A stretch of 64,000 nt of DNA from Misgurnus anguillicaudatus (Eukaryota; Chordata; Actinopteri; Cypriniformes; Cobitidae). Below are positions 54,454-64,000 of the stretch, piece by piece (within the stretch, counting starts at the first letter, position 1; every line of letters begins with the position of its first letter). The notes beneath the pieces were generated by a model. That model had not been told where the DNA came from. It worked only from the letters and a program-made list of their open reading frames with translations, and searched no databases. The stretch covers positions 7,280,001 to 7,344,000 of the forward strand of contig NC_073346.2 of NCBI RefSeq assembly GCF_027580225.2, written 5' to 3'. The position numbers were made by a program, and so were the translations under genes.

Positions 54454-55577
54454 CAACCCAATTGGCCCGGGCGAGTCGATTGCGCTCCTCAGCGAATGTG
54501 CCGGTGTAGCTTTTGGAATGACTCACGATTTTATTGCCTTCATGCAGCTCATCTTTAATTCTTATTTATTTCTTTACAAACGCCTTGAAATAGTGACGAA
54601 TGTGGATTTTTCGAAATGAGGAACAATGTGCCCGAAGCCTTTCATTTGCCAAAAGCACACCCAGCCCGTCTCCATATGCCCTGTAACGGATGCTGTCAAA
54701 GTGGTTTTGCATTCAATGATCCTTTCCCCCTTGATCATACTGTTTTAGAACAGGGTCACAAAAAGGAATCGCCATTCTCAGACCCTGCTCGTTCTACTTG
54801 AACGCGCAACGAAAATACTTAATCAAATGCGGATGGACGCCGGCATTGCAATTTAGCGAAAAAGCGCCATCTCTGTACGTCTCAGGGCCTTTTTATGGTT
54901 CGCAGTTGCCTTCTAATGTAGACAACAGTTAACCATACGGCGGCGACATCCTTAAAAGAACCGGTGGCATTGTGTCTCGAGCACACAAGGCAAACAAGAG
55001 ATTCTTCAAGAGGTGAGTGCGAAGTACAGTTTACTGCCACAGGCAATGGCCGCAGAGCTTTTTCTTTAACAGACTCTAATACGTGGAACACGTCACCAAC
55101 TTACATAGGACAGTCTTTCAACTTTAGCACAATTTAAGTTTTTCTACTAGATAATGAGGCTAAAGACGAGCCAAATACGTGATCACTGAACAACTGGGAC
55201 TTTCCATTGTGGATATGTAACGTTATTCCATTAATCTGTCAGCTGTGTCAAATGTGTCAAATGTAAGTGTTTATTTATAATGGGTTTTATCTAGCCTGAG
55301 AGCATGTGCGCCAAGATCGTCCAGCAACGGCAGGCGTGCCATTCTCGACACCATTTAAAAGACGATAGGAATCCTGGGCATGACATAGCCCCTCTGTGTC
55401 TCCTTGAAGTTGTTTCTGTACGTGTAACAAATTAAGAACGAGAAGGTCCTCAGTGTGGGTAGCCAGAGTGCAAGAAGCCCAGTCGTGCTCTCCTCGTAGG
55501 AGTTTCCTCGCTGGTGGCGCACAAAATGCCACGCAACCAGACAAAAGGGGCCACCCAGGAGCCGTCGGTCTGGGCGT

Positions 55578-55651
55578 GCCTCGTTGGCGCAGTTAGGCAG
55601 CGCGTCAGTCTCATAATCTGAAGGTCGTGAGTTCGAGCCTCACACGGGGCA
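55578..55651 (+). tRNA. trnam-cau: Elongator tRNA-Met (CAT), unit 22
   Basis: Same sequence as 4261-4334. Confidence 0.97.
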
Positions 55652-55743
55652 GGGTGCCCTTTTGTCGACTAGTTTGAGCCTTTAGCCCCGTTTTCCTTCC
55701 GCACAGTGTGCCACGCGTCCACGGCCTGAAGGCCAGCGTGTCC

Positions 55744-55815
55744 TCCCTGGTGGTCTAGTGGCTAGGATTCGGCGCTCTCACCGCCGCGGCCCGGGTTCGA
55801 TTCCCGGTCAGGGAA
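55744..55815 (+). tRNA. trnae-cuc: tRNA-Glu (CTC), unit 22
   Basis: Same sequence as 1855-1926. Confidence 0.97.
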
Positions 55816-55919
55816 CGCTCTTTTGACGTGCGCTTGCCTTTTTCACCGGCCGGGTTATGCGCAATGCTGGCTTCGAAGGCAAGGATCGCAGCACCTCCAA
55901 GAGGCAAAGCTTCACTGCC

Positions 55920-55989
55920 TCCGGCCCATCGACCTAAGGTTGGACGGCTAAATTGCCTGCCTGCAGTCCTGCGCTCCGCAATCAGAGCC
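55920..55989 (-). pseudogene. tRNA-Tyr relic (-), unit 22
   Basis: Deleted form, as at 4603-4672. Confidence 0.7.
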
Positions 55990-56074
55990 TGGTGTCCGTC
56001 CTCTGCTCTACTGAGGCATGTTGACGCAGGACAGCAGACACCCAACTTGTGGGAGGAAGGAGTAAAAACAGGAT

Positions 56075-56147
56075 CGAGCCAGCCAGGAGTCGAACCTAGA
56101 ATCTTCTGATCCGTAGTCAGACGCGTTATCCATTGCGCCACTGGCCC
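56075..56147 (-). tRNA. trnar-acg: tRNA-Arg (ACG), unit 22
   Basis: Same sequence as 2195-2267. Confidence 0.97.
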
Positions 56148-56221
56148 AACAACCTGGGAAGTCATGCTTGGAGAAGACAGCTGGATTCTGGAGGCCAGCT
56201 GCCAAACTTCATTATTAAATA

Positions 56222-56805
56222 TTAATCCGGTTTTACTCTGCCATCATTAAATCCATTATTACAAAATCAATAATTACATGGTTCCCTGCTGCAGCAGCCA
56301 AGGACAAGGCCAAGCTGCAGCGGGTGATCCGCTCGGCAGAGAGAGTGATCAACACCTCTCTACCTTCTCTGGAATCCCTTCACAACATCAGGGCTGTGAG
56401 AAGGGCAAGAAAAATTATGTCTGACCCATCTCATCCAGGCTGTACCATGTTTCAGCTGCTCCTTTCAGGTAGAAGGCTTCGGCTCCCGAGAACTGCAAAA
56501 TCCCGTCATCGCCTGAGCTTCTTTCCCACGGCCGCCAGGCTGCTTAATGACAATTCAATTCCTTTTCAGGACTGAATGCACTGTTTGCACTTTATTGTTT
56601 CTATTACTCCTACTTTTATCATTCAGTATTAGTGTAAGTATCATTATTACTCTTAGCACCTTCCATTCACCTTCCATATGACTGTGTATTGTCATATCTT
56701 GTTCTGTCTTAATGTTTCGTTTGCCACATTACATCCATGCGTGACTGGATGTAAAGAATTCCAATTGTGTTTGACACTATATTGCAATAAATTGAACCTT
56801 GAACC
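56222..56805 (+). mobile_element. LINE 3' end, unit 23
   Basis: Same fragment as 2342-2925 with a few private substitutions (for example TACAAAATC, and CCGTCATCG in the ORF). Confidence 0.8.
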
Positions 56806-56933
56806 TTCATCTCTACCAGAATGGGAAACCGGGTCATCCCCCGCGTGCCTGTCTCCTGGCGTCTTTGAAAAGGACGCTCCCTCGGAAGAAAGCGCGATGC
56901 ACAGCACGGGTGGCTACAACAAAGGCAAGAGAA

Positions 56934-57016
56934 TGTCAGAAGTGGGATTCGAACCCACGCCTCCAGAGGAGACTGCGACCTGAACGCAGCGCCTTAGACC
57001 GCTCGGCCATCCTGAC
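56934..57016 (-). tRNA. trnal-cag: tRNA-Leu (CAG), unit 23
   Basis: Same sequence as 482-564. Confidence 0.97.
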
Positions 57017-58140
57017 CAACCCAATTGGCCCGGGCGAGTCGATTGCGCTCCTCAGCGAATGTGCCGGTGTAGCTTTTGGAATGACTCACGATTTTATTGC
57101 CTTCATGCAGCTCATCTTTAATTCTTATTTATTTCTTTACAAACGCCTTGAAATAGTGACGAATGTGGATTTTTCGAAATGAGGAACAATGTGCCCGAAG
57201 CCTTTCATTTGCCAAAAGCACACCCAGCCCGTCTCCATATGCCCTGTAACGGATGCTGTCAAAGTGGTTTTGCATTCAATGATCCTTTCCCCCTTGATCA
57301 TACTGTTATAGAACAGGGTCACAAAAAGGAATCGCCATTCTCAGACCCTGCTCGTTCTACTTGAACGCGCAACGAAAATACTTAATCAAATGCGGATGGA
57401 CGCCGGCATTGCAATTTAGCGAAAAAGCGCCATCTCTGTACGTCTCAGGGCCTTTTTATGGTTCGCAGTTGCCTTCTAATGTAGACAACAGTTAACCATA
57501 CGGCGGCGACATCCTTAAAAGAACCGGTGGCATTGTGTCTCGAGCACACAAGGCAAACAAGAGATTCTTCAAGAGGTGAGTGCGAAGTACAGTTTACTGC
57601 CACAGGCAATGGCCGCAGAGCTTTTTCTTTAACAGACTCTAATACGTGGAACACGTCACCAACTTACATAGGACAGTCTTTCAACTTTAGCACAATTTAA
57701 GTTTTTCTACTAGATAATGAGGCTAAAGACGAGCCAAATACGTGATCACTGAACAACTGGGACTTTCCATTGTGGATATGTAACGTTATTCCATTAATCT
57801 GTCAGCTGTGTCAAATGTGTCAAATGTAAGTGTTTATTTATAATGGGTTTTATCTAGCCTGAGAGCATGTGCGCCAAGATCGTCCAGCAACGGCAGGCGT
57901 GCCATTCTCGACACCATTTAAAAGACGATAGGAATCCTGGGCATGACATAGCCCCTCTGTGTCTCCTTGAAGTTGTTTCTGTACGTGTAACAAATTAAGA
58001 ACGAGAAGGTCCTCAGTGTGGGTAGCCATAGTGCAAGAAGCCCAGTCGTGCTCTCCTCGTAGGAGTTTCCTCGCTGGTGGCGCACAAAATGCCACGCAAC
58101 CAGACAAAAGGGGCCACCCAGGAGCCGTCGGTCTGGGCGT

Positions 58141-58214
58141 GCCTCGTTGGCGCAGTTAGGCAGCGCGTCAGTCTCATAATCTGAAAGTCGTGAGTTCGAG
58201 CCTCACACGGGGCA
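58141..58214 (+). tRNA. trnam-cau: Elongator tRNA-Met (CAT), unit 23, G45A variant
   Basis: Same as 14520-14593; acquired with the FD part of the chimera. Confidence 0.96.
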
Positions 58215-58306
58215 GGGTGCCATTTTGTCGACTAGTTTGAGCCTTTAGCCCCGTTTTCCTTCCGCACAGTGTGCCACGCGTCCACGGCCTGAAGGCCAGC
58301 GTGTCC

Positions 58307-58378
58307 TCCCTGGTGGTCTAGTGGCTAGGATTCGGCGCTCTCACCGCCGCGGCCCGGGTTCGATTCCCGGTCAGGGAA
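58307..58378 (+). tRNA. trnae-cuc: tRNA-Glu (CTC), unit 23
   Basis: Same sequence as 1855-1926. Confidence 0.97.
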
Positions 58379-58482
58379 CGCTCTTTTGACGTGCGCTTGC
58401 CTTTTTCACCGGCCGGGTTATGCGCAATGCTGGCTTCGAAGGCAAGGATCGCAGCACCTCCAAGAGGCAAAGCTTCACTGCC

Positions 58483-58552
58483 TCCGGCCCATCGACCTAA
58501 GGTTGGACGGCTAAATTGCCTGCCTGCAGTCCTGCGCTCCGCAATCAGAGCC
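58483..58552 (-). pseudogene. tRNA-Tyr relic (-), unit 23
   Basis: Deleted form, as at 4603-4672. Confidence 0.7.
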
Positions 58553-58637
58553 TGGTGTGCGTCCTCTGCTCTACTGAGGCATGTTGACGCAGGACAGCAG
58601 ACACCCAACTTGTGGGAGGAAGGAGTAAAAACAGGAT

Positions 58638-58710
58638 CGAGCCAGCCAGGAGTCGAACCTAGAATCTTCTGATCCGTAGTCAGACGCGTTATCCATTGCG
58701 CCACTGGCCC
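58638..58710 (-). tRNA. trnar-acg: tRNA-Arg (ACG), unit 23
   Basis: Same sequence as 2195-2267. Confidence 0.97.
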
Positions 58711-58784
58711 AACAACCTGGGAAGTCATGCTTGGAGAAGACAGCTGGATTCTGGAGGCCAGCTGCCAAACTTCATTATTAAATA

Positions 58785-59368
58785 TTAATCCGGTTTTACT
58801 CTGCCATCATTAAATCCATTATTACACAATCAATAATTACATGGTTCCCTGCTGCAGCAGCCAAGGACAAGGCCAAGCTGCAGCGGGTGATCCGCTCGGC
58901 AGAGAGAGTGATCAACACCTCTCTACCTTCTCTGGAATCCCTTCACAACATCAGGGCTGTGAGAAGGGCAAGAAAAATTATGTCTGACCCATCTCATCCA
59001 GGCTGTACCATGTTTCAGCTGCTCCTTTCAGGTAGAAGGCTTCGGCTCCCGAGAACTGCAAAATCCCGGCATCGCCTGAGCTTCTTTCCCACGGCCGCCA
59101 GGCTGCTTAATGACAATTCAATTCCTTTTCAGGACTGAATGCACTGTTTGCACTTTATTGTTTCTATTACTCCTACTTTTATCATTCAGTATTAGTGTAA
59201 GTATCATTATTACTCTTAGCACCTTCCATTCACCTTCCATATGACTGTGTATTGTCATATCTTGTTCTGTCTTAATGTTTCGTTTGCCACATTACATCCA
59301 TGCGTGACTGGATGTAAAGAATTCCAATTGTGTTTGACACTATATTGCAATAAATTGAACCTTGAACC
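58785..59368 (+). mobile_element. LINE 3' end, unit 24
   Basis: Same fragment as 2342-2925, open frame intact. Confidence 0.8.
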
Positions 59369-59496
59369 TTCATCTCTACCAGAATGGGAAACCGGGTCAT
59401 CCCCCGCGTGCCTGTCTCCTGGCGTCTTTGAAAAGGACGCTCCCTCGGAAGAAAGCGCGATGCACAGCACGGGTGGCTACAACAAAGGCAAGAGAA

Positions 59497-59579
59497 TGTC
59501 AGAAGTGGGATTCGAACCCACGCCTCCAGAGGAGACTGCGACCTGAACGCAGCGCCTTAGACCGCTCGGCCATCCTGAC
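59497..59579 (-). tRNA. trnal-cag: tRNA-Leu (CAG), unit 24
   Basis: Same sequence as 482-564. Confidence 0.97.
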
Positions 59580-60703
59580 CAACCCAATTGGCCCGGGCGA
59601 GTCGATTGCGCTCCTCAGCGAATGTGCCGGTGTAGCTTTTGGAATGACTCACGATTTTATTGCCTTCATGCAGCTCATCTTTAATTCTTATTTATTTCTT
59701 TACAAACGCCTTGAAATAGTGACGAATGTGGATTTTTCGAAATGAGGAACAATGTGCCCGAAGCCTTTCATTTGCCAAAAGCACACCCAGCCCGTCTCCA
59801 TATGCCCTGTAACGGATGCTGTCAAAGTGGTTTTGCATTCAATGATCCTTTCCCCCTTGATCATACTGTTATAGAACAGGGTCACAAAAAGGAATCGCCA
59901 TTCTCAGACCCTGCTCGTTCTACTTGAACGCGCAACGAAAATACTTAATCAAATGCGGATGGACGCCGGCATTGCAATTTAGCGAAAAAGCGCCATCTCT
60001 GTACGTCTCAGGGCCTTTTTATGGTTCGCAGTTGCCTTCTAATGTAGACAACAGTTAACCATACGGCGGCGACATCCTTAAAAGAACCGGTGGCATTGTG
60101 TCTCGAGCACACAAGGCAAACAAGAGATTCTTCAAGAGGTGAGTGCGAAGTACAGTTTACTGCCACAGGCAATGGCCGCAGAGCTTTTTCTTTAACAGAC
60201 TCTAATACGTGGAACACGTCACCAACTTACATAGGACAGTCTTTCAACTTTAGCACAATTTAAGTTTTTCTACTAGATAATGAGGCTAAAGACGAGCCAA
60301 ATACGTGATCACTGAACAACTGGGACTTTCCATTGTGGATATGTAACGTTATTCCATTAATCTGTCAGCTGTGTCAAATGTGTCAAATGTAAGTGTTTAT
60401 TTATAATGGGTTTTATCTAGCCTGAGAGCATGTGCGCCAAGATCGTCCAGCAACGGCAGGCGTGCCATTCTCGACACCATTTAAAAGACGATAGGAATCC
60501 TGGGCATGACATAGCCCCTCTGTGTCTCCTTGAAGTTGTTTCTGTACGTGTAACAAATTAAGAACGAGAAGGTCCTCAGTGTGGGTAGCCATAGTGCAAG
60601 AAGCCCAGTCGTGCTCTCCTCGTAGGAGTTTCCTCGCTGGTGGCGCACAAAATGCCACGCAACCAGACAAAAGGGGCCACCCAGGAGCCGTCGGTCTGGG
60701 CGT

Positions 60704-60777
60704 GCCTCGTTGGCGCAGTTAGGCAGCGCGTCAGTCTCATAATCTGAAAGTCGTGAGTTCGAGCCTCACACGGGGCA
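60704..60777 (+). tRNA. trnam-cau: Elongator tRNA-Met (CAT), unit 24, G45A variant
   Basis: Same as 14520-14593. Confidence 0.96.
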
Positions 60778-60869
60778 GGGTGCCATTTTGTCGACTAGTT
60801 TGAGCCTTTAGCCCCGTTTTCCTTCCGCACAGTGTGCCACGCGTCCACGGCCTGAAGGCCAGCGTGTCC

Positions 60870-60941
60870 TCCCTGGTGGTCTAGTGGCTAGGATTCGGCG
60901 CTCTCACCGCCGCGGCCCGGGTTCGATTCCCGGTCAGGGAA
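60870..60941 (+). tRNA. trnae-cuc: tRNA-Glu (CTC), unit 24
   Basis: Same sequence as 1855-1926. Confidence 0.97.
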
Positions 60942-61045
60942 CGCTCTTTTGACGTGCGCTTGCCTTTTTCACCGGCCGGGTTATGCGCAATGCTGGCTTC
61001 GAAGGCAAGGATCGCAGCACCTCCAAGAGGCAAAGCTTCACTGCC

Positions 61046-61115
61046 TCCGGCCCATCGACCTAAGGTTGGACGGCTAAATTGCCTGCCTGCAGTCCTGCGC
61101 TCCGCAATCAGAGCC
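61046..61115 (-). pseudogene. tRNA-Tyr relic (-), unit 24
   Basis: Deleted form, as at 4603-4672. Confidence 0.7.
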
Positions 61116-61200
61116 TGGTGTGCGTCCTCTGCTCTACTGAGGCATGTTGACGCAGGACAGCAGACACCCAACTTGTGGGAGGAAGGAGTAAAAACAGGAT

Positions 61201-61273
61201 CGAGCCAGCCAGGAGTCGAACCTAGAATCTTCTGATCCGTAGTCAGACGCGTTATCCATTGCGCCACTGGCCC
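61201..61273 (-). tRNA. trnar-acg: tRNA-Arg (ACG), unit 24
   Basis: Same sequence as 2195-2267. Confidence 0.97.
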
Positions 61274-61347
61274 AACAACCTGGGAAGTCATGCTTGGAGA
61301 AGACAGCTGGATTCTGGAGGCCAGCTGCCAAACTTCATTATTAAATA

Positions 61348-61931
61348 TTAATCCGGTTTTACTCTGCCATCATTAAATCCATTATTACACAATCAATAAT
61401 TACATGGTTCCCTGCTGCAGCAGCCAAGGACAAGGCCAAGCTGCAGCGGGTGATCCGCTCGGCAGAGAGAGTGATCAACACCTCTCTACCTTCTCTGGAA
61501 TCCCTTCACAACATCAGGGCTGTGAGAAGGGCAAGAAAAATTATGTCTGACCCATCTCATCCAGGCTGTACCATGTTTCAGCTGCTCCTTTCAGGTAGAA
61601 GGCTTCGGCTCCCGAGAACTGCAAAATCCCGGCATCGCCTGAGCTTCTTTCCCACGGCCGCCAGGCTGCTTAATGACAATTCAATTCCTTTTCAGGACTG
61701 AATGCACTGTTTGCACTTTATTGTTTCTATTACTCCTACTTTTATCATTCAGTATTAGTGTAAGTATCATTATTACTCTTAGCACCTTCCATTCACCTTC
61801 CATATGACTGTGTATTGTCATATCTTGTTCTGTCTTAATGTTTCGTTTGCCACATTACATCCATGCGTGACTGGATGTAAAGAATTCCAATTGTGTTTGA
61901 CACTATATTGCAATAAATTGAACCTTGAACC
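61348..61931 (+). mobile_element. LINE 3' end, unit 25
   Basis: Same fragment as 2342-2925, open frame intact. Confidence 0.8.
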
Positions 61932-62059
61932 TTCATCTCTACCAGAATGGGAAACCGGGTCATCCCCCGCGTGCCTGTCTCCTGGCGTCTTTGAAAAGGA
62001 CGCTCCCTCGGAAGAAAGCGCGATACACAGCACGGGTGGCTACAACAAAGGCAAGAGAA

Positions 62060-62142
62060 TGTCAGAAGTGGGATTCGAACCCACGCCTCCAGAGGAGACT
62101 GCGACCTGAACGCAGCGCCTTAGACCGCTCGGCCATCCTGAC
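62060..62142 (-). tRNA. trnal-cag: tRNA-Leu (CAG), unit 25
   Basis: Same sequence as 482-564. Confidence 0.97.
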
Positions 62143-63266
62143 CAACCCAACTGGCCTGGGCGAGTCGATTGCGCTCCTCAGCGAATGTGCCGGTGTAGCT
62201 TTTGGAATGACTCACGATTTTATTGCCTTCATGCAGCTCATCTTTAATTCTTATTTATTTCTTTACAAACGCCTTGAAATAGTGACGAATGTGGATTTTT
62301 CGAAATGAGGAACAATGTGCCCAAAGCCTTTCATTTGCCAAAAGCACACCCAGCCCGTCTCCATATGCCCTGTAACGGATGCTGTCAAAGTGGTTTTGCA
62401 TTCAATGATCCTTTCCCCCTTGATCATACTGTTTTAGAACAGGGTCACAAAAAGGAATCGCCATTCTCAGACCCTGCTCGTTCTACTTGAACGCGCAATG
62501 AAAATACTTGATCAAATGCGGATGGACGCCGGCATTGCAATTTAGCGAAAAAGCGCCATCTCTGTACGTCTCAGGGCCTTTTTATGGTTCGCAGTTGCCT
62601 TCTAATGTAGACAACAGTTAACCATACGGCGGCGACATCCTTAAAAGAACCGGTGGCATTGTGTCTCGAGCACACAAGGCAAACAACAGATTCTTCAAGA
62701 GGTGAGTGCGAAGTACAGTTTACTGCCACAGGCAATGGCCGCAGAGCTTTTTCTTTAACAGACTCTAATACGTGGAACACGTCACCAACTTACATAGGAC
62801 AGTCTTTCAACTTTAGCACAATTTAAGTTTTTCTACTAGATAATGAGGCTAAAGACGAGCCAAATACGTGATCACTGAACAACTGGGACTTTCCATTGTG
62901 GATATGTAACGTTATTCCATTAATCTGTCAGCTGTGTCAAATGTGTCAAATGTAAGTGTTTATTTATAATGGGTTTTATCTAGCCTGAGAGCATGTGCGC
63001 CAAGATCGTCCAGCAACGGCAGGCGTGCCATTCTCGACACCATTTAAAAGACGATAGGAATCCTGGGCATGACATAGCCCCTCTGTGTCTCCTTGAAGTT
63101 GTTTCTGTACGTGTAACAAATTAAGAACGAGAAGGTCCTCAGTGTGGGTAGCCAGAGTGCAAGAAGCCCAGTCGTGCTCTCCTCGTAGGAGTTTCCTCGC
63201 TGGTGGCGCACAAAATGCCACGCAACCAGACAAAAGGGGCCACCCAGGAGCCGTCGGTCTGGGCGT

Positions 63267-63340
63267 GCCTCGTTGGCGCAGTTAGGCAGCGCGTCAGTCT
63301 CATAATCTGAAGGTCGTGAGTTCGAGCCTCACACGGGGCA
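63267..63340 (+). tRNA. trnam-cau: Elongator tRNA-Met (CAT), unit 25
   Basis: Same sequence as 4261-4334. Confidence 0.97.
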
Positions 63341-63432
63341 GGGTGCCCTTTTGTCGACTAGTTTGAGCCTTTAGCCCCGTTTTCCTTCCGCACAGTGTGC
63401 CACGCGTCCACGGCCTGAAGGCCAGCGTGTCC

Positions 63433-63504
63433 TCCCTGGTGGTCTAGTGGCTAGGATTCGGCGCTCTCACCGCCGCGGCCCGGGTTCGATTCCCGGTCAG
63501 GGAA
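63433..63504 (+). tRNA. trnae-cuc: tRNA-Glu (CTC), unit 25
   Basis: Same sequence as 1855-1926. Confidence 0.97.
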
Positions 63505-63608
63505 CGCTCTTTTGACGTGCGCTTGCCTTTTTCACCGGCAGGGTTATGCGCAATGCTGGCTTCGAAGGCAAGGATCGCAGCACCTCCAAGAGGCAAAGCT
63601 TCACTGCC

Positions 63609-63687
63609 TCCGGCCCATCGACCTAAGGTTGGACGGCTAAATTGCCTGCCTGCAGTCCTGCGCTCCGCCATCTGAGCAATCAGAGCC
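63609..63687 (-). pseudogene. tRNA-Tyr relic (+), unit 25
   Basis: Long form, as at 2031-2109. Confidence 0.72.
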
Positions 63688-63772
63688 TGGTGTGCGTCCT
63701 CTGCTCTACTGAGGCATGTTGACGCAGGACAGCAGACACCCAACTTGTGGGAGGAAGGAGTAAAAACAGGAT

Positions 63773-63845
63773 CGAGCCAGCCAGGAGTCGAACCTAGAAT
63801 CTTCTGATCCGTAGTCAGACGCGTTATCCATTGCGCCACTGGCCC
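63773..63845 (-). tRNA. trnar-acg: tRNA-Arg (ACG), unit 25
   Basis: Same sequence as 2195-2267. Confidence 0.97.
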
Positions 63846-63919
63846 AACAACCTGGGAAGTCATGCTTGGAGAAGACAGCTGGATTCTGGAGGCCAGCTGC
63901 CAAACTTCATTATTAAATA

Positions 63920-64000
63920 TTAATCCGGTTTTACTCTGCCATCATTAAATCCATTATTACACAATCAATAATTACATGGTTCCCTGCTGCAGCAGCCAAG
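63920..64000 (+). mobile_element. LINE fragment start of the next unit, cut by window edge
   Basis: First 81 bp of the LINE fragment (FYSAI and SIITWF region). The array continues beyond the window. Confidence 0.8.

Larger units (their letters stand above)
53659..56221. repeat. Unit 22, E b -, AMH subtype
   Basis: 2563 bp. Nearly a copy of unit 21 without its Leu change. Long spacer at 54454-55577. Confidence 0.95.
56222..58784. repeat. Unit 23, E b -, AMH/FD chimera
   Basis: 2563 bp. AMH markers up to 57384, FD markers from 58029 on. A private T to A at 57308 is shared with unit 24. Long spacer at 57017-58140. Confidence 0.95.
58785..61347. repeat. Unit 24, E b -, second copy of the chimera
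   Basis: 2563 bp. Same mosaic and same private T to A (59871) as unit 23, so a recent tandem duplication. Long spacer at 59580-60703. Confidence 0.95.
61348..63919. repeat. Unit 25, E b +, PK subtype
   Basis: 2572 bp. Near copy of unit 20 (both private markers shared). Long spacer at 62143-63266. Confidence 0.95.
1..64000. repeat. Tandem array of a ~2.57 kb four-tRNA unit
   Basis: The whole window is a head-to-tail array of a unit of 2563 bp (9-bp deletion form) or 2572 bp (9-bp form), with occasional 2-bp losses. Units are numbered 1 to 25 here, starting at the LINE fragment; unit 1 is cut by the left edge. Alleles used below: segment 1 is K (A at the base equivalent to 367, T at 474, A at 592, T at 724) or E (G, C, T, G). 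Segment 2 is a (C at 1287, making CACGTG, and G at 1315) or b (T and C). + or - is the 9-bp element near 2092-2100. Gene order is always Leu(-), Met(+), Glu(+), Tyr relic(-), Arg(-). Copies differ by only a few substitutions each, so the array is young or homogenised. Confidence 0.98.

Noticed and set aside
1..64000. CRISPR array or phage/bacterial tRNA cluster
   Set aside because: The period is 2.57 kb with genes inside. The tRNAs are vertebrate-type with no encoded CCA and have Pol III terminators, and no bacterial genes are present.
1..64000. Assembly duplication artefact
   Set aside because: Units carry private substitutions, mosaics and indels, which a simple assembly stutter would not create. 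The exact copy number still needs read-depth support.

Overview
The window is one long tandem array from an animal nuclear genome, most likely a ray-finned fish. Nearly every base belongs to a repeat unit of 2561-2572 bp. There are 24 complete units, one partial unit at the left edge that still holds its four tRNA genes, and an 81-bp stub at the right edge. Each unit carries the same four tRNA genes, so there are 100 in 64 kb. All four are near-perfect vertebrate nuclear tRNAs with internal A and B boxes and no encoded CCA. The vertebrate/fish call rests on the tRNA sequences and on a fish-type LINE fragment in every unit. The species cannot be named from the sequence.

Layout of one unit, left to right: (1) the last ~584 bp of a LINE, comprising the end of the reverse-transcriptase ORF, 3' UTR, AATAAA and two TTGAACC tail repeats; (2) tRNA-Leu(CAG) on the minus strand, 128 bp beyond the LINE tail; (3) a 1.12 kb spacer with no recognisable gene; (4) elongator tRNA-Met(CAT), plus strand; (5) 92 bp later, tRNA-Glu(CTC), plus strand; (6) a ~270 bp spacer holding a decayed, intron-bearing tRNA-Tyr relic on the minus strand; (7) tRNA-Arg(ACG), minus strand. 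Met, Glu and Arg are each followed by a T4-T5 Pol III terminator within 10 nt. Leu has none for about 62 nt in any copy I read.

The units are not identical. Three biallelic segments recombine freely: the LINE 3' end plus Leu region (K/E), the spacer before Met (a/b), and a 9-bp indel in the Tyr relic (+/-). Seven of the eight possible combinations occur, which points to repeated gene conversion or unequal crossing over. Units 23 and 24 are chimeras that look like the product of one such crossover, followed by a tandem duplication. Multi-unit blocks are also duplicated (units 9-10 resemble 17-18; units 13-15 resemble 19-21).

Point changes hit individual tRNA copies. Unit 11 has a Leu whose anticodon changed from CAG to TAG, together with a T-stem mismatch and a broken Met terminator. 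Unit 17 has a B-box change in Met and a stem mismatch in Glu. Unit 15 has a T-stem mismatch in Glu, and units 5, 14 and 21 have damaged or altered Leu. All 25 Arg copies look identical. I find no intact protein-coding gene. The only protein-derived sequence is the truncated LINE end.
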